64,000 bases of DNA, taken from NCBI RefSeq assembly GCF_023856365.1, contig NC_064542.1, positions 16,654,863 to 16,718,862 of the forward strand, in the 5' to 3' direction. A program made the translations under genes and the position numbers. Source of the stretch: Brienomyrus brachyistius (Eukaryota > Chordata > Actinopteri > Osteoglossiformes > Mormyridae). Positions 10,661 through 23,700 of this stretch are shown one piece after another (position 1 is the stretch's first letter; every line of letters begins with the position of its first letter). A model generated the notes under the pieces. It ran no database searches and had not been told where the DNA came from. It was given only the letters and a program-made list of their open reading frames with translations.

Positions 10661-10841
10661 CACTTTATAATACTGTTCTGCAGTTAACAGGTAAATATGC
10701 AGGAAGTAAGCAGAAACAAAGGAGGAATGAAGTCTTAATAATGACCTAAATAAAACTAATTGTAACTCATTAGTAATGAATGTCTGGTTACTGACTTCTT
10801 CAATAGGAGTTACTAAAGATCAAGAACAGTATTATAAAGTG
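10661..10841. mobile_element. MITE-like element with perfect 19-base inverted ends
   Basis: cactttataatactgttct at 10661-10679 is repeated exactly inverted at 10823-10841. The interior is about 140 bases, contains a repeated 'actcattagtaatgaatg' stretch and has no open frame. The size and non-coding nature fit a MITE. No target duplication could be fixed. Confidence 0.65.
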
Positions 10842-11650
10842 AAACACACTGCAACTTATTAGTAATGAATGTGGTGTTACTGAGTAAGCTTCTGTTTCTT
10901 TCACTAAAACATTTATTGAATTCTTTTTAAGAGGTGAATAAGAACAATGAATGTTAACATAGCTTTAGTAAATTAATGTCCATTTTTACAACTGATTAAA
11001 AACAATTGCTATTTGTTTCAATCAATGTAATATTTATTTGTTATTAAAGCAGGAAGCTAGACAGCTCAGCTCCCTGAACAGGTTAACTTCAGTGGTAAAC
11101 CAGATCACCTGATACACCTCCAGAGAGCTGGTGGACCAAACCTCTGCAGGGTGGCTGATCTCCATTACCTGTGTTTAACAACTATTAGACACTAATAGAA
11201 CCTTAGGCAACACCTGTACCACAAAAGGCACCTAACAATGTCAAAGGCAAACATAGATTTGAGTGTGCATACACACAGAACATATCCATTATTTCTTCGT
11301 AATGTAAATTGGCAAACCGTTCTTCTTTTCCTCCTCAATACGGCTTTTTATTGGTTCCTACCTGTATTTTTCTCTGCAGCAGTCAGCAGAATCTGCCAGT
11401 GTCTGCCCTTTCTGATGGTGTGACCTTAAACACTTGTAGGCTTCAGTGTCACACGCCTCCAGCTCTGCCACTGATGCGGCGTCCACAGTTGTTTTTCGGC
11501 CCACCCCACATTTTTGGTGCGTTTTAGTTGTTCCTTTTTTAATGTAGGTCAGTACCTTCTTGTATCTTGCAGTGGCCTGCTCTGGAAGAATAACTAATGG
11601 AAATGGAAGGAATGTTGAACTATTAATTATGTTTTTCAAAACTCTGCACA
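10842..11650. other. intergenic, no gene recognised
   Basis: Moderately AT-rich sequence. Short open frames on both strands have no resemblance to known proteins. Confidence 0.4.
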
Positions 11651-11723
11651 CGCTTCCGGGATAGGCGGGATAGACCCCCCACAACCCAGTAGGATAAGCG
11701 GTTTGGAAAATGGATGGATGGAT
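11651..11723 (+). mobile_element. fish dispersed repeat, 3' end only
   Basis: The text 'cgcttccgggataggcggg' followed by 'cccagtaggataagcggttt' and 'ggaaaatggatggatgg' is the forward 3' end of the repeat family at 63578-63910. Confidence 0.75.
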
Positions 11724-12049
11724 AAAATCAGTATAGAGAAAATCTAAGAAGACAAGACAAAATAGTAATGGTAAACCGTATATTAACACAATCTCTCACA
11801 AATGTTACCACTAAAAGAACTTTAGATTCAACAAAATGCTCACACAACTCAACAAGACTTCACAGAGAATTGCATAGACAAGTGGATTAGCTAAATAAGC
11901 TGACAAGGAACAGGAGGGATGGTTCAGAATAAGGAGAAAGGAAAGGTCATAAAAGAAACAGATATCTGTAGGCACATAAGGGGGACGTATATAAAACTGA
12001 GAAAACAGAATCACAAACAGTGAAAGAAAGAAAGTAGAATACACCTCGA
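11724..12049. other. intergenic, no gene recognised
   Basis: AT-rich sequence between two mobile elements. Nothing else is seen. Confidence 0.4.
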
Positions 12050-13765
12050 CGCATGGTTTGAGCTCTGAAACCAGTCTCCTTGAGAGGGGCTGGACCCTCT
12101 TCCACTCTGGAGTTGCTCATGGCGAGACGCGCCGAGCAGGGGTGGCCATACTTATTGCCCCCTGGCTGGGCGCCTGTACATTGGGGTTACCGCGGTGGAT
12201 GAGAGGGTAGCCTCCCTTTGCCCTCGGGTGGGGGGATGAGTCCTGACTGTTGTTTGTGCTTATACACCAAATGGCAGTTCAGAATACCCACTCTTTTTGG
12301 AGTCCTTGGAAGGGGTGTTGGGAGAGTACTCCTCCTGGGGACTCTCTTGTTCTGCTGGGGGACTTCAATGCTCATATGAGACAGTAAGACCTGGAGGGGC
12401 GTGATTGGGAGGAATGGTCACCCTGGTCTGAACCCGAGTGCTGTTTTGTTATTGGACTTCTGTGCTCGTCACGGATTGCCCATAATGAACACCATGTTCA
12501 AGCATAAGGGTGTCCATATGTGCACTTGGCACCAGGACACCCTAGACCGCAATTCAATGATCGACTTTGTGGTCATCTCATCGGACTTGCGGCCACATGT
12601 ATTGGACACTCAGATGAGGAGGGGGGTGGAGCTGTCAACCGACCACCACCTGGTGGTGGGTTGGCTCCTCTGGTGGGGGAGGAAGCCGGTCAGACCTGGC
12701 AGACCCAAGCGTATAGTGCAGGTCTGCTGGCAATGTCTAGCAGAATCCAAGAGGAGCTTCAACTCCTACCTCTGGCAGAACTTCACCCATGTCCTGGGGG
12801 AGGCGGGGGACATTGAGTCCGAATGGGCCATATTCCGCTCCTCCATCGTGGAGGAGGCTGACCGGAGCTGTGGCCATCTAAGGTGGTCCGGTGAGATCCG
12901 CCCGGAGTTCCTCAAGGCTCTGGATGTTGCAGGACTGTCTTAGTTGACACTCATCTGCAGCATCGCATGGACATCAGGGGCGGTGCCTCTGGATTGGCAG
13001 ACCAGGGTGGTGTTCCAACTATAGGGGATCACACTCCTCAGCCTCCCTGTTAAGGACTATTCAGTGGTGCTGGAGAGGAGGGTCCGTCGGATAGTTGAAT
13101 CTTGGATTCAGGAGGAGCAGTGTGGTTTTCGCTCTGGCCGTGGAACAGTGGACCAGCTCTATATTCTCAGCAGGGTCCTGGAGGGTGCATGGGAGTTTGC
13201 CCAACCAGTGTACATGTGCTTTGTGGACTTGGAGAAGGCATTCGGCCGCATCCCTCAGGGAGTCCTGTGGGGAATGCTCTGGGAGTATGGGGTACCGGGC
13301 CTCCATATAAGGGCTGTTCGATCCCTGTATGAACGGTGTCAGAGCTTGGTGCACATGGCGGCAGTAAGTCAGACTCATTTCCGGTGAGGGTTGAACTCCG
13401 CCAGGGCTGTCCTTTGTCACCGATTCTGTTCATAACTTTTATGGACAGAATTTCTAGGCACAGCCAAGGCGTTGATGGTGTCCAGTTTGATGACCTCAGG
13501 ATTAAGTCTCTGCTTTTTGCAGATGATGTGGTTCTGTTGGCCTCCTCAGACTGTGGCTCTCACTGGAGCAGTTTGCAGCCGAGTGTGAATCCGAGACCAT
13601 GGTCCTCAACTAGAAAAAGGTGGAGTGCTCTCTCCGGGTCGGGGGTCCTTCCCCAAGTAGAGGAGTTTAAATATCTCGTGGTCTTGTTCACGAATGAGGG
13701 AAGGATGGAACGGGAGGTCGACAGGTGGATGGGTGCGGCGGCAGTAATAATGTGGGCGCTGCATT
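12050..13765 (+). mobile_element. non-LTR retrotransposon (LINE) with endonuclease and reverse-transcriptase remains
   Basis: The + strand has the endonuclease end: CTWHQDTLDRNSMIDFVVIS and ELSTDHHLVVGW, then RPGRPKRIVQVCW. Next come reverse transcriptase pieces: QCGFRSGRGTVDQLYILSRV, CFVDLEKAFGRIP, LRQGCPLSPILF, and the catalytic FADDVVLLASS at about 13518-13550. Last is LPQVEEFKYLVVLFTNEGRM. These parts sit in several frames with deletions between endonuclease and RT, so the copy is dead. It ends abruptly near 13765. Confidence 0.85.
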
Positions 13766-13774
13766 GGTCTGTTA

Positions 13775-13965
13775 GACACGCAAGCAGCATTTTTCGAGAG
13801 AAAGAGGGAAGCAGATTCCACAGAAATACAATGCCTAATGCTATTGAACCTACACAGTTATTTTTAATTGCATTCTCCCCAAAATATAAAAATCTAAAAT
13901 TCCTCCTCATGTGCAGGAATGAGGGAAATTCCCCCCATTGTGAAAAATTAATTTCACGCCCTGTA
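13775..13965 (-). mobile_element. small LINE 3'-end fragment, reverse
   Basis: The - strand reads GSIALGIVFLWNLLPSF, resembling the 'RAIRLWNSLP' signature near the end of many LINE reverse transcriptases. It is short and degenerate, so the family is not assigned. Confidence 0.4.
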
Positions 13966-14059
13966 GTGAGTGGTGATGCTAATTAGCAAGATCAATGTGT
14001 GCCTAACTATTACTAGAACGAGGGAACATTTTGTGTGTAATGTTGGGGTCAAGTCAGAT

Positions 14060-14655
14060 CAGCTTGAGGAGCATTCACTGATGCAGCACATCTACACAGC
14101 GAAGCTCCTCAGGATCCCAGCTGGTGACCCCGCAGGCAGAAACACTGTCCAGGCCCACACTCCGGAAATGGCCATCCATCTGCCGCAGCCAGGTGTTATA
14201 CAGGCATTCCCTCGGCCTGGTCCAGTCGCTTGGGTCCTGAGCAATGAGGACCCCACAAGCCGGATCATCCTCAGGGAAATGTGGCACATGGCCGTAGTGC
14301 CATAACTGACACTCCCTCACAATGCAGGTAATGTTCCTCAAGTCAAACCAGCTGTACAAAAGGAGACACAGTAACGAAGCAGTCCAGTCTTCATCTCAGT
14401 TCACTGGATAGCGTCCATGTCCTCATGACCCTCTATGCTCTCCCTATTCATCTGCTAACTTCATAGGAATAGTCAAGAGAAACATGCATGTCGCTACCGG
14501 GGTAAGTAAATCTCTCGACAAGGTTGACGTTCTCCCTGCAGACAGACACACTAGTGGTGGCTGTGCCTACTGTGTCCACAGAGCAGCACTGGACCCTGTA
14601 GAACATAGGAAAGACCTCTCCCCACACCTCCATTCTGGTGAATTCTAGCAATGCG
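14060..14655 (-). mobile_element. LINE 3' part of reverse transcriptase, reverse
   Basis: The - strand encodes NVNLVERFTYPGSDMHVSLD near 14500. Nearer the 3' end it has ITCIVRECQLWHYGHVPHFP and RPRECLYNTWLRQMDGH. These resemble the tail of fish endonuclease/reverse-transcriptase proteins (VNLVDRFTYLGS and RERQLRLYGHVARFP types). About 100 residues between them are missing. It is a different family from 12050-13765. Confidence 0.7.
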
Positions 14656-16379
14656 GAGTGTGCACACTTCAGCGATGATGAAGGATTACAGCAGTCAGAA
14701 CTAATAACACGCTGTCAGGGCAGCAGACGGCTGCAGCCGATTGTTATCCCACATAAGAGATGGAATCACTTGACACCCTGGGCCCTCAAAATAGACACAC
14801 TAATCTGTGCTGAAGTGGGGAACCCATTAAGTCAAAGGGCGACATACCAGATGAGCTCAGTGAAAAGTGTGCACTAAACTAGTGACTGAGAATCTGATTT
14901 GACGTAGTAAATGTGCAGCTGTTTAAATCAGCAAATTGTAAGATATCCAAGTCATTTGTCAGTTGGGCCTGTGATGTAAGAGCTCAATCAGCAATGGTTA
15001 TTGTAGCTGTGGTAGTCATGTGGTCAAACCCCCAGGCTCAAAGGATAACACAGCATGTGATTGGTTGTAATATTGTGCCTTATGCCAGTCACCTAAAGAT
15101 TACTCAAATACAGAAGTGGTCTGAAGGCCTATGAGTAGGAACCACAGGCCTAATGAATGGAATAATGTACTATCAGTATTATGAGGGAAGTCTCAGGGGG
15201 AATTGGCATTGGTCTCAAAGTCTGCAAAGATTCTGCAAATCACTTGCAGAGCAGCAACAGCAGTCTGCAATGAATCACATCTGATGTTCTATCCTCGGTT
15301 GTTAGTATCGCATCACAATGAATTTAGGACAATGTCTATTAAGTTGTGAAATTGATTCAGCTAATAAGGTCATTCACTTTATGTATGATGAGTTGCATTA
15401 TGTGAGTGAAGCACATTTTATGCTGGAGATGAAGTTGTCCAGGCGTGAGGAATGCACCGATTTAATGTATATGATCTGTATATCACCTTGACCCAGAGGA
15501 ATGCTATTTTGTTTTTGTCATACACCTGTATGCAAGAAATGACAGTAAGGAATCTTGACTCTTGAATCTCGAGGGAAGCTGTTGGATTGAGACCTTCCCC
15601 GGCTTCAGCCTTGTTATGCTATCTGTCAAGAAGATGACATTAACCGCAGTGTTGACCTTGGTTAAAGTTTTGTAATAAAAACCTCGTCGCATATGTTGAA
15701 AATTGGTTACCCAGTTAACCTGTCATACCAGCATAAATTTCAATCCACATCAGGTTCTGAAAAGAGCTTTCTGTTGCCTGGGTATTTCAAGGGCACTACC
15801 CTTTGAAAGCAAGATAAACAACACTACTGAATGGCTCTGGATGCATGTTAATGGTACCACAGTGTGACACCCATGCTACGCTGGTGCCGCACACAATCTG
15901 TTTGTTCTGTTGATTATTATGCAGTAATTACCTTGATTAATTAGAATTAATTCTGTATATTAATTAAGGCTGTCCTGTAACTAATCAAAGATCATCATGA
16001 TTTTATTCATAGTATATTCTTTCAGTCTTTTTGCAACATATTGTTTTTCATAAGCAATTCCATATTTAGCTTATTAGCAGTCACATTTATCTCATTAGCA
16101 GTTTGAATAACATGATATTGGGATGTTGATAGTGCCTCATAATACGTTACACAGACGTTTTCCTGAACTATCTTGCTGTGATTACCATTCCCTGCATTGT
16201 TTGAAGTTCTAATCACAGAATTTCCCTATAGAAGGAGAGTCGCCCTTCATTTGGTTTCATTTTTATGTTTATGTTTATGTTCCCCCTTCACACTATTTCT
16301 CCAGCTTGATGCCTGCACTCAGTCTCTTGTCATTGTATTTATCCCCAGCATTAACCAGCAAAAGTAACATTTTCCTGAC
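14656..16379. other. intergenic, no gene recognised
   Basis: No exon, RNA gene or clear mobile element was recognised. Open frames are short and unlike known proteins. Confidence 0.4.
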
Positions 16380-16585
16380 TGTGGCTCAGTAGGTGGTTCT
16401 ACATCGTTACACCTTCAAGATCGTGGGTTTGTTCGGTATGGTTTTCCTCCACAAGCTCCTCCCACTGTCTAAAACATGTGCTCTCAAGGTCCAAAAGGTC
16501 CATAGTGTGTGAAAGCATGCCCTGCGATGGAGGGCAGGACCACCCAGGTGCTCCTCTGCCTTGTGCCCTATTGTAACCCTGCACT
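16380..16585 (+). mobile_element. diverged fish dispersed repeat
   Basis: The order of words follows the fish repeat: 'ggctcagtaggtggtt', 'gatcgtgggttt', 'gttttcctccac', then 'atgccctgcgatgg' and 'cttgtgcccta'. It is heavily diverged, so the call is tentative. Confidence 0.4.
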
Positions 16586-17440
16586 AGGTAAGTTGACATT
16601 ACTAGGTAAATTACGGAAGATGACAGCTGTTTTGTTACTTCTATATTACAGTTTATGTATTTGGATGAGTATATCTGAGTATGTTAACTTGAAGAAAAGT
16701 TAGTTGGATGTCAGCCCTCTCCGTTTTGCTACTGACCTGGAATATGTTCCTCTATATGTTATGTTGATATGAATATTATGTAAAGCATCATTATCTTAAC
16801 TGTAACAGTGTAACACAAACTGAGGTAGCCGTGGTTGGAAGAGTAAAGTGGTTTTTGGTTGATAATATTAGTGAAATATTACAAATTCTGTATATGTTCG
16901 ATGTATTATATCTAATACCTCTAATGAAGTATTACGTTGATGTTACCCATGTTCTGCGTTGGAAGAACGACTTACAGGTTGACCTAAGCAGGCTCCGTTT
17001 TGGGGTCTGAGATGAAGCTGGCCGTGAGCAGCAGAAGCCAACAGGTCTGCAGATCCTGCACCCTTCATTCAGCACCCCAACCATCAAGCAATGAAGCTGT
17101 TAAACAGAAAGCCTGCAGGAATAGAATGTAAAAAGAAAAGGAGTGGAGAAATAGCTGGCCCTTAGGACCTGCCTGGTGAAAGCAGACTCTGACTTATCAT
17201 GGGCAGACATCTAAGCTTCTGCCTTATTAACCGAGTAGTCAAGCATAAATAAATAAATGGGTTGATACAATGGGAAGTAAGGAGTTGTTTGCTTTGGTTC
17301 TACGATTCCATTCATTAGACGGTGACAGCGGCTGACTGCCATCTGGGAACCAGACTTCCCACATCACTGCTTAGAGCTGGTGGTCAAATGTGAGGCTGTT
17401 ACCTCACTGGACACATAGAGCCAAAAGTAGGGTCATTCAG
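16586..17440. other. intergenic, no gene recognised
   Basis: Plain sequence with no recognisable coding or RNA features. Confidence 0.4.
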
Positions 17441-17515
17441 TCTCTCTTTCTCTCTCTCTCTCTCTCCCTCTCTCTTTCTCTCTCCCTCACACACACACAG
17501 ACACACTCACTCAGC
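17441..17515. repeat. (CT)n and short CA microsatellite
   Basis: A pyrimidine-rich run of CT dinucleotides with C and T interruptions is followed by CA repeats. Confidence 0.85.
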
Positions 17516-17534
17516 AGCAAAAATGCTGATACGT

Positions 17535-18900
17535 TGAGGCTGAAAAGATTAAGATTGACTTTATAAATCCCACTGGGAAGCTCAGGTGCACACAGCAGTA
17601 AGAACATACACAGAGAAACACAGAAACAGACAAACATAAAGCAGGGAAAGTGCAGACACAGGACACACACTGCACACAAATACATGTAGTGCAAGTAGAT
17701 TTAAGTAGCACACAGTACACAAATAAAATATCCTGAAAAACTGATTAATTTTAGTGATATTATAAACAAATAAATGCTTAAAGATAAGAATAAAAATTCT
17801 GTGCAAATAAATTATATGCAGACATTTACTGTAACAACACAGGGTGCTTCATGACGTGTTAGGGCTGAGGGTGGGGCGTGCCACATCGGCAGGGGCTGTG
17901 ATGTCTGATGGTAGCAGGTAGGAATGATCCTCAGTAGCATTTTTTTAAGCACATCGTGCTGGTATAAACCAGTGGCTAAATGTGCTCCAGGATAGCAGCT
18001 CCTGCAGTGGATGGGCTGAATTGTTCATAATATTTTTCAAACATTTTCTTGTCTGTTCCTGCTTCGAGTGGGTCCAGGTTCAGTCCTGTGATGGACCTAG
18101 TCTTCCTGATGATTTTGTTAAGAGTCAGACCTATTATGGAGCTGGTCTTCCTGATGAGTTTGCTCACGGTCTGTTCTGTGATGGAGCTGGCCTTCCTGAT
18201 GAGTTTGCTCACGGTCTGTTCTGTGATGGAGCTGGCCTTCCTGATGAGTTTGTCCAAAGATAGACAAATCCAATCTGAGCAAAAAAATCGGAATTGAACG
18301 ATGTGGCTGGCAGTGTGAACGTAGCCATAGATTGCAAGAGCTGGTGTTGTACTAGAAGTCCGACGTGTAGAGGGTGAACAGGAAGGGAGACACAACGGTT
18401 CCCTGAAGTGCCCCAGTGCTGCTCACCACCAACACAGATTCATGTGTTACTTAGATACTCCATGATCCAGGAGACTGTGGGGACATCAAGCTGCATTGTC
18501 CTGAGCTTGTTTCCCAATCAGAGAGACAGGATGGTGTTAAAGGTGCTATAGAACACTTGTGAAGCAAGTGTATAACAGCATCGTCCACACCTATGTGTGC
18601 TTGGGAGGAAAACTGCATGGAATCCCTTCTGGTCTTTTACCAGGGGTCAGAGCTATTTCAGTAACCAGCCTCTCAAAGTCTTCATGATATGTGACGTGAG
18701 AACAACTGGATTCCTTAAGGGAGCAGGAACAGACTCAGGGAAGGACCCGCAGAGCTGGCAGGCATATTCAGCACTCTGGGGCTGATTCCATCATGCCCTG
18801 CAGCCTTGCCTGTGGAGAGGTTCCCAGTTCATTCCTCATCTGATCCATGGAGACAGACAGACTGGGAAGTGCAGTGGGGGGTGCAGGCCTTCTCCACTAG
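17535..18900 (-). mobile_element. LINE 3' half, reverse, with internal tandem expansion
   Basis: The - strand reads toward the C-terminal part of a fish LINE protein: LSLDKLIRKASSI, then further KLIRKASS copies, then NLDPLEAGTDKK. This recalls the 'LRKLIRKASSVLG' region seen after the reverse transcriptase in several fish LINEs. The 3' tail, read on the - strand near 17560, is a 'cagtgggatttataaagt' type ending typical of such elements. The right part, 18440-18900, has frameshifted reverse-transcriptase sequence. Confidence 0.6.
18088..18261. repeat. 45-bp tandem repeat, about 4 copies, inside LINE coding region
   Basis: Units begin at 18088, 18133, 18178 and 18223. The third and fourth are nearly identical and the first is the most diverged. 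The period is a multiple of three, so on the - strand it repeats the 15-residue word KLIRKASSITEQTVS without breaking the frame. Confidence 0.85.
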
Positions 18901-19854
18901 TTCTTATATTGCATTTTGTTAACTGAAGTGTATACTACATTCTATCTGTTAGATGCCATTTAATATGTCAGCAAGGAGCATTGTGGAAATAACTGCATCA
19001 TTATTATAATTCAGCCCATAAAATATTTACCCAATAAAAGCTTGGATTCTTTATTTTCATCTTTCAGGCTCCATAATTCCAGGTCTGTCCAGCTTGCCAA
19101 TGCATTTTACAGAAATCTGATTAGTTTATTTTTTATGTTCATTCAAAGTAGTATAACTAACATAAGATATCACATTAGTATTATTTGTTAATCACTGTTT
19201 AGACACAGCTGAACAAAATACATAAAAAAGTTAAATATTTGATACAGTAAACTTCATCAGTACTGGATTCATTTGCTATTTTGTTCAACCTTTAAAGACC
19301 GTCTATGAATAAGATTTATTTTATGCATGCCACTTGTCTGTGGACACAACCCTGTCAGTTATGGAAGAGATTACAGTGAATTCATACTTCATATTATGGC
19401 ATGACTATAGCATTGCAGTTCAAGTACATGACTTGATTTACTATCCTATTTCGAAAGCCATATCGACTGAATGCCTTCTAAGCAGACTGCCATGTGGGAC
19501 ACATTCTCAGGCATACAGTGAGACACAAACACACAGGTGACTCTGCACTCAAAGACTCTCAACACATACAATAAAAAGCCCTAGACAATGACCCAGATAG
19601 AGGATTCAGACAGAATTCAATGACTTACCGTGTCAGTTTATTCAATACATTTCAACCGATGTCCTTGAATCGGGAAACTTAAATATTTACCTGAAATTAA
19701 GCAATCAAATTGCAGGAAGGATGAAGTGAGCTATGCTTGAATCACACAGTTATATCAAATCTATTGCACTTTCTAGTGGTTATCAGTAGCACTGGCACTG
19801 GTCATGACCTCATTCTCAAACAGAAGCATTTTCAGAAGAAAATGTGTTTTTTTT
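18901..19854. other. intergenic, no gene recognised
   Basis: AT-rich DNA with no recognisable features. Confidence 0.4.
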
Positions 19855-20045
19855 TCCATCTATCCAGTTTTCAACCTCTTATCCAGTGTAGGATGACAAG
19901 GGAACCGGAAGTCAATCCACAAAAGACAGACCACAGGGCAGGGGAACACTGTGGAATGAATGCCAAGGCACCCACACAAACATACTATGGGTGATTTAAA
20001 GGCACCAGATCGTCTACCTTGAACAGATGCATGGAGAATGGATGG
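19855..20045 (-). mobile_element. very diverged fish dispersed repeat
   Basis: The text 'ccatctatccagttttcaac', 'cttatccagtgtagg', 'acagggcaggggaacactg' and a final 'gagaatggatgg' echo the dispersed repeat. The copy is badly eroded. Confidence 0.3.
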
Positions 20046-20639
20046 ATCGATAATTCCGTGTGGTCAGCAACTAGCAGAGCTTTCTTAATATAATTCAGGT
20101 CTAAGAGCCACATCAGCATATTCAACATGGATTTCGAAACCTCCCCCAGCATTTTGGCGCGATCCACGCACAGCATGTCTTGCATCATCTCCAATACTGT
20201 AGCAGGTGGTGCGCCGGGTAAAGACCTTGACCTTTCATCAAGGTGCTTCGCCTGAATGGTTACAATAAATATCCACCTGCATAAGTGTGTGAACATACGG
20301 GCCTTGCGGGACAGCAGGTGCACAATTCACTTTTTCTAAGAAGATGCTAGTGAAGCGTGTGTACAAGGCATTGTATTACGCAAATATGCAAACCACAGGA
20401 CCTGAAGTGCTCCTTAGCGGCATTATATGAGAAGGGACCTCCTAAAGAGATAACGGAAGCAACAACTGAAGGTACGAGTGATGTAGCTCCGTGTGGAACT
20501 CCCACAGAAAAGCACTGTAGAAACATTCACATTCAGTTATTTGCAGTATTTGTGACTGTCTAGCATTGCCAGCAGCATCAGTTGCATTAGTACATGTTTT
20601 ATTTTCATATATATTATTTATTGAACGGTATGTTAGTGT
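20046..20639. other. intergenic, no gene recognised
   Basis: A 112-residue open frame on the - strand (19985-20323) has no recognised domain and overlaps an old repeat. It is not called as a gene. Confidence 0.35.
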
Positions 20640-20770
20640 GTTCTACGATGGGTCGGCGCCCGATCCTGGGTTGTTACCTGCCTTGCGCCCATAGCTTTCC
20701 AGGATAACCTCGGGACCCCCCGCAACCCTGCATGGGACCAGCGGTTTCAAGAAATGAATGGATGGATGGA
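20640..20770 (+). mobile_element. fish dispersed repeat, 3' half
   Basis: The words 'cgatgggtcggcgcccgatc', 'ctgggttgttacctgccttg', 'ccaggataacctcgggaccc' and 'atgaatggatggatgg' are the forward 3' half of the repeat at 63578-63910. Confidence 0.65.
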
Positions 20771-23700
20771 CATTATTTTATTGTCCACCACTGAATGAAT
20801 GGAGGATCTTCATTGCCAGACCCTTTGATGTCAATGTGTCAATGTGACAGCTATGCACCAACAGTGACTAGCAGAGTGTGTGACAGGATATAAATGAGTG
20901 ACTGTGTATGTGTGTAACTAGATGTGAATAAATTAAAGAGCGATTGTATGAACAAGTCAGTGTGCGTCATTTAGTGAATTAGAGACTACTTGTGAGACTG
21001 AACAACATCAAAAAGTCTGAAGGGATGGGATAAGGAAAGGACTGAAACAATGAATGAGTACAACCCCAGTACAGTGAGTTTTCAGAAATATAGGGTACTT
21101 TGTACTACTGGAGTTATCATTGTAGTGTATTATAGTGGAGACACCTCAAATGAAGGAACTGCATTTCAGAATATTACATGGAGAAAGCCCCAAGTGTTTA
21201 GCTTGATGTATGCTGTGATCATATTGGTTGCTATATTATAGTCTGCAGAACATTAGACCCTAAATCTCCACAGGTACCTGCTATGATGATGGCTCCTTAT
21301 GTCATGGTCATGCCTGAGATTTCATTCCCTCTTTTAACAATAAACTCCAAGCTTTGCCTCTTCCAAATCATTTATACTGATCATATCAGCTGTAGTGCAA
21401 TTGCATTTATATTAAAAAGTCATTAACGTAGATGAGTGGCATAAAAAGAGTGCAATCAACAGATTATAGAAACCGTTGTCAACATGTTGATGACATATTC
21501 ATCTGGATCCACTTTAAGTCTGCCAGTGCCCCCCCCCACAATTTGGAAGGACAGTGTAAAGGCCCTTGGGTGACTTTGCACCCAACATCTCATACAGGGA
21601 GGCTTGAGGACAGATGTTCTTATGTCATCCTTACTGGGTCCTGTGCCATCATACTGTAGACACCTCATAATGGGGACAGACTGTTCACCTTTTGAGACTC
21701 ATCCGCTATAGTAGGGGGTGAAAATCACTTCCTATCCACCCACTGTAAAATACTCTTTACCTGCTTACCTGTATTTTTTTCTTTTAAATTAAGAAATAAC
21801 ATTACACACCTGAGGGTGATGTCATAGAGTGGTAACTCCGGGCAGAGGGCGAAAATCGGACCTCTGAAAGAAAATAAGTGAATGACAACGATGCAGGTCA
21901 TCCTACCTGCAGATCAATCACTGATGACAGCAAGAAAACACTGCGCTTCACCATTTTATTGCTAAAAACAGTCTGCTAAATATCCTGAGGGTGTGTTATT
22001 TGATCTGAGCATCACAAGTTGGTCCTGTGTACAGGAATGTTACGACCTAATACAGACCAACATCACTGACAGCTGCCTCTCTGTCACTGCAAAGAAATAT
22101 AGATAAATGATAAAATATACATTATACCTGAAGGGGTACCCTTTTTACCATACAGTTCTCCATTTATCCAGGGTCTTATTTATTGTCTGTGCTTGAATCA
22201 GATGTGTAAGATATATTTAATCTCAATTTTCTACTCTTTTCTGACTGAAAATGTTTCCTCCCTATATCACAATAACATACACAGTAGCACTTTCACAGGA
22301 GTTCATCAAAAACAAAAGGTGAAACAGAAAGCTCTCATTTTAACACTGTGTTTCCTTTTGTTTCAGCGTGAAGATCAAATGCCGTACAATAAAAGAGGGA
22401 AACTGCTGGCTGCTCTATTGGATGGTTTCAACACATCTTCCTTCAAACAGAATCTTGATTAAAATGCACACAGAAGGTGAACAGGAGCATTTGAAATGGA
22501 GGTGGAGCCAGTATTATGTCAGTCGGCTAACAGCAGGATGGTGGGGTTTTTTTTCGGTCTTTGTCACTACTTTCCAAAACAGAGAGGGGGAGAACGAGAA
22601 AACACGACAAACAAAAATGTTCTCACGCACTCTTCCGTTTCAGTCCATTTACTGATGGGGAAAACAGCTGGTGTGAACAATCAGTAGAATGCACATGAAT
22701 TCATTTGTTGATTTTTTTTTTTTAATTTCCCACCACCCACCCCCCGTCCTGACTTGGAGGTCCTGAGACTTAACAAAAAATCCCTTTCAGGTCCAGGACT
22801 TGCAAAGATGTTGCTCTGAGCTTCAGGAAGAGTTCAGGAAAGGGCGTCTTGGAGTCAATATAAGCAATAAAGGAGAAAGAAAACCACACTGGAATATCTG
22901 AGAGCTACTCCCGATTTAAGAGATGAGCAGGTCTCTCTACTGTCTGTGCTTCGTGGGGCAGATTTAAAAAAAAAAAAAAAACACGTTGTTATAGAAACGA
23001 GCTGGTGTATCAGAGAGGGTTCTATTCTGGTCAGTCTTTCTTCAGTGTGAGGAAGTAGCATTGCTGGGGAGATCTGGACGACAGCAGAGCAGGGCCATCC
23101 TTCTGCTATTGCACTCGGCCTGGGAGAGGCGTTTCAGAAGCTGCCAGAACTTGGGATCAATACAGCGCAGAGGTCTTCATGTACACTCTGTTTTCTGTGG
23201 ATAAAATAATTTAACTTTACCAGATGTCACACAACAGTCGACTGTTATACCTTTTAAATGGTATTTAACAGAACATGATTCTATGTAGAATATGTCGCTT
23301 CTGAAAAAATGTTATGAATTTAGTCACAAATCAAGTACAAAAAAATCTGGGTCCTATATCAATCCTCTCCTGAACATCAGACTCTATCCTGACTACCCTA
23401 ATCAGTTACAGGAAACCAACACTCTTAAACTTATAATAACTTAGCTGACAGTTCATATAAAAAGCAGTTAAAATCTAAGCTTCAGGCCCAGTGCCATCAC
23501 TGGAGTGTAATGCATGCAGCTAATACTATCTGAAATGGTTGAATTACGTGCTGCAGTAAGCTGTCATAGAAGATCCTCGGCTAAATGGCTAGCTGCTATC
23601 CCATAATTATCTCAAGTCAATAAATGTACATTTAACACATTAAAGGAAGCATAGCCTCAGGCTTTATTACACATTTTAAAATAAAGAGAAGGAAGCAAAA

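Noticed and set aside
11358..11789. 143-residue open frame on the - strand
   Set aside because: Runs through the dispersed repeat end at 11651-11723 and has no coding character.
19985..20323. 112-residue open frame on the - strand
   Set aside because: No recognisable protein family; partly overlaps an eroded dispersed repeat.
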